DNA from: Gulosibacter sediminis
GTDB taxonomy: Bacteria; Actinomycetota; Actinomycetes; Actinomycetales; Microbacteriaceae
Assembly (NCBI RefSeq): GCF_014904065.1
Contig: NZ_JACXJG010000005.1
Location: 188,030-193,771, forward strand
Length of the DNA: 5,742 nt
Reading direction: 5' to 3'
The position numbers and the translations under genes are program-made. Shown here piece after piece: positions 1 to 5,742 of the stretch. Each line of letters begins with the position of its first letter. Position 1 is the first letter of the stretch. A model generated the notes under the pieces. That model saw only the letters and a list, made by a program, of their open reading frames with translations. It ran no database searches and was not told the origin of the DNA.

Positions 1-566
1 ACGCGGTCGTAGGCGGCGTCGAACTCGTTGTTCAGCGCGGTGGCCTCGTCCTGCATGCCGAACAGCTCGCCGAGCACGGTGGTCTGGCGCTTGAGCTCTT
101 CGGCGAAGTCCTCGCCCTCGCGGGGCTCAAGGTTGATGATCGTTGCGTCGGGCACGAGCTCAGCGATCTCGTCCTCGTAGTCGGTGAAGCGCTGGCCCAT
201 GATCACGAGCTCGGGCTCGACGGCGGCAATTGCCTCGAGGTTCGGTTCGCGGTGGTTGCCGATGTTCACGATCGACTCGTCGGTCTTGTAGTCGATGGTC
301 TCGGGCATGAGGTCGAGGGGAGCCGCGGCGAGTTCGACGCCCCAGGACTGCAGCGTCTCGAACGTGCGGTTGTCGAGGGAGACGATCGACTGCGCGGGCA
401 TCTTGACCGTCTGCGTGCCGTTGTTGTCTTCAACGGTGATAGTGCCTTCGGCGCCCGCGGCCGAGGTCGCGTCGGTGTCGGCGGCGCCTGTGCTGCAAGC
501 GGCGAGGGTGAGGGATGCGGCAATCGCGCTAACGACGCCGAGCAACCGCAGTCGAGGGGTTCGCAT
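1..566 (-). CDS. Siderophore ABC transporter substrate-binding lipoprotein (3' end outside window)
   Basis: Translating the minus strand from the ATG at 566-564 gives 188 codons of open frame up to the left edge. The N-terminus is a bacterial lipoprotein signal: Arg residues at 3, 5 and 7, a hydrophobic stretch, then the lipobox LAAC with the lipidated Cys at residue 24. An Ala/Thr/Asp-rich tether follows at about 25-41. The mature part resembles the FatB/YclQ class of iron-siderophore binding proteins: a segment beginning NRTFETLQSWGV, then NIGNHREPNLEAIAAVEPEL and VIMGQRFTDYEDEIAELVP. It would capture a ferric siderophore at the outer face of the membrane and deliver it to a FecCD-type permease. 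A weak Shine-Dalgarno (GAAAGAAG, plus-strand 576-583) lies 9 bases before the ATG. The divergent ATPase and the iron box at 629-647 support the role. Siderophore identity cannot be told. Confidence 0.9.
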   Translation of the reverse strand, partial: MRTPRLRLLGVVSAIAASLTLAACSTGAADTDATSAAGAEGTITVEDNNGTQTVKMPAQSIVSLDNRTFETLQSWGVELAAAPLDLMPETIDYKTDESIVNIGNHREPNLEAIAAVEPELVIMGQRFTDYEDEIAELVPDATIINLEPREGEDFAEELKRQTTVLGELFGMQDEATALNNEFDAAYDR

Positions 567-628
567 GGGTACGAGCTTCTTTCGTATCGATGGCGCGAGG
601 CAGGGGGAGGCCCCGCGGGAGCTGGTCC

Positions 629-647
629 AGAGGTTAGGCTAACCTAA
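629..647. promoter_or_regulatory. DtxR/IdeR iron-box operator
   Basis: The bases at 631-645 form a perfect palindrome, AGGTTAG-G-CTAACCT. The 19-base site 629-647 matches 17 of 19 positions of the known actinobacterial DtxR/IdeR box (TTAGGTTAGGCTAACCTAA); only the first two bases differ. DtxR-family repressors loaded with Fe(II) bind such boxes and shut off siderophore uptake genes. The site sits in the 159-base gap between the divergent binding-protein and ATPase genes, and it covers the predicted -10 element of the binding-protein promoter, so repression of that gene by occlusion is the natural reading. Control of the ATPase from the same site is likely but not shown. Confidence 0.9.
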
Positions 648-664
648 AGGCTTGTTGTGCTCAA
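636..664 (-). promoter_or_regulatory. Predicted promoter of the substrate-binding lipoprotein gene
   Basis: On the minus strand a -35 hexamer TTGAGC (plus 659-664) and a -10 hexamer TAGCCT (plus 636-641) are separated by exactly 17 bases, a standard sigma-70/SigA layout. Transcription would begin near 629, giving a leader of about 63 bases before the ATG at 566. The -10 lies wholly within the iron box. No equally good plus-strand promoter for the ATPase is visible; the best candidate, TTGTGA at 666-671 with CATGTT at 689-694, is weak. Confidence 0.55.
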
Positions 665-713
665 CTTGTGAGTTGGGTGACAGCTCGCCATGTTTACTCG
701 TTGCAACACCCCC

Positions 714-718
714 GGAGG
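714..718 (+). promoter_or_regulatory. Shine-Dalgarno GGAGG of the ATPase gene
   Basis: GGAGG lies 7 bases upstream of the GTG at 726 and decides the start over the in-frame ATG at 690. It is the clearest ribosome-binding site in the window; pdtaR and polA have none of comparable quality. Confidence 0.85.
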
Positions 719-725
719 CCCCTGC

Positions 726-1505
726 GTGATCACCCTGGATTCCGTCGCGAAGCGATATGGCGACCACGTAGTCGTCGACGACGTTTCTCTCACGATTCCC
801 GCGGGTGGCATCACCTCGATCATCGGACCGAACGGTGCTGGCAAGTCGACGCTGCTCGGGCTCATGAGTCGAATCGAGCCGCTCGAGAGCGGCATCGTCA
901 CGGTCGACGGGCTCGACGTCAGCGCGACAAAATCCTCCGTGCTCGCGAAGAGACTCGCCATCCTGCGCCAGGAGAATCACCTCGTGGTGCGGCTCACGGT
1001 GCGTGAGTTGGTCGCGTTCGGTCGCTTCCCGCACTCGCAAGGTCGCCTCACCGCCGAGGACGAGCGGCACATCGACGCCGCGCTCGAATTTCTCGGGCTC
1101 GCGGATTTGCAGGGCCGCTTCATTGACGAGCTCTCGGGTGGCCAGCGGCAACGCGCCTATGTCGCGATGGTGATCTGCCAGGACACCGACTACGTGTTGC
1201 TCGACGAACCGCTGAACAACCTCGACATGCGGCACAGTGTAAACATGATGCAGCACCTGAGCCGCATCGCCAGCGAGCTCGGCAAGACGATCGTCATCGT
1301 GATTCACGACATCAACTTCGCCTCGGTGTATTCCGACAACATCGTTGGTATGCGCGACGGTCAGGTGATCGCGCAGGGCTCGCCTGATCTCATCATGAAC
1401 TCGGGCATTCTGAGCCAGATCTATGACATGCACATTCCGATCCACGAGATCGGGCGACACAAGCTGGCGACCTATTACTGGGCGTCCGAAACGGTCACTT
1501 CCTAG
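726..1505 (+). CDS. Iron-siderophore ABC transporter ATP-binding protein (YclP/FecE type)
   Basis: This 259-residue cytoplasmic ATPase should power import of a ferric siderophore. All ABC signatures are present: Walker A GPNGAGKS (34-41), Q-loop Gln82, signature LSGGQRQ (136-142), Walker B YVLLDEP with Asp160 and Glu161, D-loop NNLD (164-167) and H-loop His194. The stretch LTVRELVAFGRFPHSQGR (90-107) is characteristic of the iron-siderophore subfamily containing YclP of Bacillus. I chose the GTG at 726 because GGAGG at 714-718 lies 7 bases before it. An in-frame ATG at 690 would add 12 residues not expected for the family and has no ribosome site. Its partners should be two FecCD permeases, absent here; the divergent binding protein is the probable partner. 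The gene ends two bases before the tRNA-Leu 3' end. Confidence 0.93.
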   Translation: MITLDSVAKRYGDHVVVDDVSLTIPAGGITSIIGPNGAGKSTLLGLMSRIEPLESGIVTVDGLDVSATKSSVLAKRLAILRQENHLVVRLTVRELVAFGRFPHSQGRLTAEDERHIDAALEFLGLADLQGRFIDELSGGQRQRAYVAMVICQDTDYVLLDEPLNNLDMRHSVNMMQHLSRIASELGKTIVIVIHDINFASVYSDNIVGMRDGQVIAQGSPDLIMNSGILSQIYDMHIPIHEIGRHKLATYYWASETVTS

Positions 1506-1507
1506 TG

Positions 1508-1590
1508 TGCCGGCTGGGGGACTCGAACCCCCACGCCCTCTCGGACAGCGCATTTTGAGTGCGCCGCGTCTACCGTTCCGCCAAGCCGGC
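1508..1590 (-). tRNA. tRNA-Leu (anticodon CAA)
   Basis: Read on the minus strand, the gene folds as a class II tRNA. The 7-bp acceptor stem GCCGGCT pairs with AGCCGGC, with discriminator A at 1508. The D-arm region GCGGAACGGTAGACGC follows. The anticodon stem GCGCA/TGCGC encloses the loop CTCAAAA, with the CAA anticodon at 1555-1557. There is a long variable arm (around TGTCCGAGAGGGC) and a T-arm GGGGG-TTCGAGT-CCCCC. It reads the Leu codon UUG. The CCA end is not encoded and must be added enzymatically. It is convergent with the ATPase, whose stop codon ends two bases from its 3' end, and divergent from pdtaR with a 36-base gap, so its promoter must overlap the pdtaR promoter region or 5' coding sequence. 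Confidence 0.96.
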
Positions 1591-1614
1591 CTGCTTGCCT
1601 CGACCACAGTAGCG

Positions 1615-1620
1615 TAATCT
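1615..1620 (+). promoter_or_regulatory. -10 element of a predicted leaderless pdtaR promoter
   Basis: TAATCT fits the actinobacterial -10 pattern TAnnnT. Its last base is followed by six bases and then the GTG at 1627, so transcription would begin at or next to the start codon. No Shine-Dalgarno is visible between 1600 and 1626. The -35 is weak: CTGCTT at 1591-1596 with an 18-base spacer is the best I see. Confidence 0.6.
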
Positions 1621-1626
1621 GGCAAT

Positions 1627-2232
1627 GTGACTGAGAACACAACCGCTTCCGCACCCCGCCGAGTAGTCGTCGCTGAAGACGAATCGCTCATCCGCCTCGA
1701 CATCGTTGAAACGCTTCGCGACAACGGTTTTGACGTTGTCGGTGAGGCCGGCGACGGTGAGACCGCGGTAGCGCTGGCCAAGGAACTCCGCCCCGACCTC
1801 GTCGTGATGGACGTGAAGATGCCGAAGCTTGACGGCATCTCTGCTGCGGAGCAGCTCTCGGAGGACAACGTCGCACCCGTCGTGCTGCTGACGGCCTTCA
1901 GCCAGAAGGAGCTCGTGGAACGCGCCACCGAGGCCGGTGCGCTCGCCTACGTCGTCAAGCCGTTCAACCAGAACGACCTCCTGCCGGCCATCGAGATCGT
2001 CCTTGCGCGTCACCAGCAGATCGTCGCCCTCGAGCGTGAGGTGGCCGACCTCGCGGAGCGTTTCGAGACTCGCAAGCTCGTTGACCGCGCGAAGGGCCTC
2101 CTCACCGACAAGATGGGCCTGAGCGAGCCCGAGGCGTTCCGTTGGATTCAGAAGGCGTCGATGAACCGTCGCCTCACTATGCAGGAAGTCGCGCAGGCGG
2201 TCGTCGAGCAGCTCGCGCCGAAGAAGAAGTAG
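1627..2232 (+). CDS. pdtaR: ANTAR-domain response regulator, PdtaR family
   Basis: This 201-residue two-domain regulator has an N-terminal receiver (about 12-128) with acidic pocket Glu17/Asp18, phospho-acceptor Asp62 in VVMDVKMP, Thr89 and Lys111 before Pro-Phe. A helical linker (about 128-148) leads to a C-terminal ANTAR RNA-binding domain (about 140-196) with the conserved AKGLL, SEPEAFRWIQ and LTMQEVAQAVV elements. ANTAR proteins bind paired hexanucleotide-loop RNA hairpins and act as antiterminators or on translation. M. tuberculosis PdtaR (Rv1626) is phosphorylated by the histidine kinase PdtaS, encoded elsewhere, as is probably true here since no kinase is nearby. The GTG at 1627 is the only reasonable start; ATG at 1625 is out of frame and followed at once by TGA. 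Position near polA matches the mycobacterial order. The tail KKK is basic. Confidence 0.95.
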   Translation: MTENTTASAPRRVVVAEDESLIRLDIVETLRDNGFDVVGEAGDGETAVALAKELRPDLVVMDVKMPKLDGISAAEQLSEDNVAPVVLLTAFSQKELVERATEAGALAYVVKPFNQNDLLPAIEIVLARHQQIVALEREVADLAERFETRKLVDRAKGLLTDKMGLSEPEAFRWIQKASMNRRLTMQEVAQAVVEQLAPKKK

Positions 2233-2235
2233 CCG

Positions 2236-2706
2236 CTAACGACGGGTGCGCAGCATGTTGGTGATGCGCACCGTCGAGCACCGGCGCCCGTTCGCGTCGG
2301 TGATCACGACCTCGTGCACGGTCATGCTGCCGCCGAGGTGAATCGCGCGGCACTCGCCGGTCACCCAACCCGATGTGGCCGAGCCCGTGTGTGTCGCGTT
2401 GATGTCGATGCCCACCGCGTAGCGGCCCTCGCCGGCATGCAGCGAGGCGGCAACCGAGCCGAGGCTTTCGCCGAGCACGCAGTTGGCGCCGCCGTGGAGC
2501 AGTCCGAATGGCTGCGTGTTCGGCGCCACCGGCATGACCGCAATCGAGTGCTCGGGCGAAAGCTGCACCATGAGCATCCCCATGGCCGCGCCGAGCGCGC
2601 CGACGCCCAGTCCGCCCGTCACGGCCAACTGGTCGGGAATCTCGAGGCCGTTGATGACGGGCTCGGGCACCGGGGCCAGGTGCACAGATGGCTGAGACTC
2701 GGGCAT
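2236..2706 (-). CDS. Hotdog-fold acyl-CoA thioesterase (PaaI/YdiI-like)
   Basis: This 156-residue protein starts at the ATG 2706-2704; a GAGAG purine run lies 6 bases upstream. The core carries the hotdog thioesterase signature HGGANCVLGESLGSVAA at 71-87, closely resembling that of the E. coli YdiI/Arthrobacter 4-hydroxybenzoyl-CoA thioesterase branch, with Glu80 in the place of the catalytic Glu. The later strand segment GIDINATHTGSATSGWVTGE (99-118) also fits. It should hydrolyse an acyl- or aroyl-CoA in the cytoplasm. A role in menaquinone synthesis as a 1,4-dihydroxy-2-naphthoyl-CoA thioesterase is possible because YdiI has that role, but substrate cannot be read from sequence. The frame stays open upstream to 2916, but that part lies antisense to conserved polA codons and is rejected. 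It is convergent with pdtaR (stops 3 bases apart) and divergent from polA (30-base gap). Confidence 0.9.
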   Translation of the reverse strand: MPESQPSVHLAPVPEPVINGLEIPDQLAVTGGLGVGALGAAMGMLMVQLSPEHSIAVMPVAPNTQPFGLLHGGANCVLGESLGSVAASLHAGEGRYAVGIDINATHTGSATSGWVTGECRAIHLGGSMTVHEVVITDANGRRCSTVRITNMLRTRR

Positions 2707-2724
2707 CGCAATCTCTCGTCGACG

Positions 2725-2730
2725 TAGGCT
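2725..2730 (+). promoter_or_regulatory. -10 element of a predicted leaderless polA promoter
   Basis: TAGGCT fits TAnnnT and is followed by six bases and then the GTG at 2737, the same spacing as at pdtaR. No good Shine-Dalgarno precedes the GTG; the only partial candidate is an AGG at 2726-2728 inside this hexamer. A -35 is not recognisable. Confidence 0.6.
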
Positions 2731-2736
2731 GGTTGC

Positions 2737-5394
<2,658 letters not shown>

Positions 5395-5395
5395 C

Positions 5396-5742
5396 GTGGG
5401 GGAGTTCGCGAGTGGTATCGGCCTCTTCTTCCGGGGCGTCGGGTTTTGGGCCCGGCGCCCGAAGCTCTTGGCCATCGGCGCGGTGCCCGCCCTCATTACG
5501 ACGGTGCTCTACGGCATCGCGCTCGTATGGCTGTTCAGCAGCGTCGACGACTTCGCGGTGCGGCTCACACCCTTCGCCGAGTCGTGGGCCGAGCCATGGC
5601 AGACGATCATCCGGGTCGCCGTCGCGGGTGCGTTCCTGGTGGGTGGCTTCGCGGCCATGGTGTTCACCTTTGCCGCGGTCACGCTGACGATCGCGGCGCC
5701 GTTCATCGACAACATCCAGGAGCGCGTCGACCGCGAGCTCGG
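5396..5742 (+). CDS. EI24/CysZ-family membrane protein (3' end outside window)
   Basis: From the GTG at 5396 the frame stays open for 115 codons to the right edge. The N-terminus EFASGIGLFFRGVGFWARRP is typical of actinobacterial EI24-domain proteins: an amphipathic start, then a basic Arg-Arg-Pro-Lys before the first membrane helix (about 24-47). A second hydrophobic helix lies at about 70-101, and the conserved APFIDNIQERVDREL follows (101-115), comparable to the APF-D segment of CysZ. CysZ of E. coli is a sulfate channel feeding cysteine synthesis, but most actinobacterial members have no assigned role. The GTG sits one base after the polA stop (TAG-C-GTG) with no properly spaced Shine-Dalgarno; the nearest, GGGAG, is about 17 bases away. 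Translation coupled to polA termination is therefore likely, and the two genes probably share a transcript. Confidence 0.85.
   Translation, partial: MGEFASGIGLFFRGVGFWARRPKLLAIGAVPALITTVLYGIALVWLFSSVDDFAVRLTPFAESWAEPWQTIIRVAVAGAFLVGGFAAMVFTFAAVTLTIAAPFIDNIQERVDREL

Noticed and set aside
252..647. Plus-strand open frames opposite the binding-protein gene
   Set aside because: They are antisense to a frame with a clear lipobox and siderophore-binding features, and they run into the iron operator.
662..675. 5-bp inverted repeat CAACT/AGTTG with 4-base loop before the ATPase
   Set aside because: The arms are too short to claim an operator or attenuator; it overlaps the predicted -35 of the opposite promoter by coincidence of base content.
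690..725. ATG at 690 as start of the ABC ATPase
   Set aside because: The added residues MFTRCNTPGGPC match no family N-terminus, and there is no ribosome site before 690. GGAGG at 714-718 points to the GTG at 726.
878..893. 7-bp inverted repeat GCCGCTC/GAGCGGC with a 2-base spacer in the ATPase
   Set aside because: It is short, has almost no loop, and lies in Ser/Leu/Glu codons rich in CGAG. Repeats of this size are expected by chance in GC-rich coding DNA.
639..1928. 429-codon open frame on the minus strand across the ATPase, tRNA-Leu and pdtaR
   Set aside because: It runs through a tRNA gene and opposite two conserved coding sequences. The protein is low-complexity Ser/Arg/Thr text without a domain.

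Overview
The window is GC-rich (roughly two thirds G+C by eye) and gene-dense. It looks like chromosomal DNA of a high-GC actinobacterium, most likely in or near Microbacteriaceae. The evidence is an ANTAR-type response regulator of the PdtaR family beside polA (the same neighbourhood as Rv1626-polA in Mycobacterium tuberculosis), GTG starts placed directly behind -10 hexamers, an actinobacterial-style DtxR/IdeR iron box, and a DNA polymerase I with Tyr at the dideoxy-discrimination position. The genus cannot be fixed from the sequence alone.

Left part (1-1505): a divergent iron-siderophore uptake locus. A lipoprotein substrate-binding protein runs leftward off the edge. A stand-alone ABC ATPase of the YclP/FecE kind runs rightward. 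Between them lies a near-perfect DtxR/IdeR operator that covers the -10 element of the binding-protein promoter. No permease gene is visible. A class II tRNA-Leu(CAA) gene lies on the minus strand, its 3' end two bases from the ATPase stop codon.

Middle part (1591-2736): pdtaR on the plus strand, then a hotdog-fold acyl-CoA thioesterase on the minus strand. The two stop codons are only 3 bases apart. Both pdtaR and polA start with GTG six bases after a TAnnCT hexamer and lack a convincing Shine-Dalgarno, so both are probably leaderless.

Right part (2737-5742): a full-length polA with an intact 5' nuclease, a degenerate 3'-5' exonuclease domain and an intact polymerase domain. One base after it begins an EI24/CysZ-type membrane protein cut by the right edge. 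Inside polA, exactly where the 5' nuclease ends, is a perfect 17-bp inverted repeat with a 5-base loop; this is the most unexpected structure in the window.

I found no mobile element, CRISPR array or clearly new multi-gene system. The gene content is conserved actinobacterial core plus an iron-uptake locus. The interest lies in the internal polA hairpin, the shared leaderless start architecture, the iron operator geometry and a codon-context effect around GGATGC.
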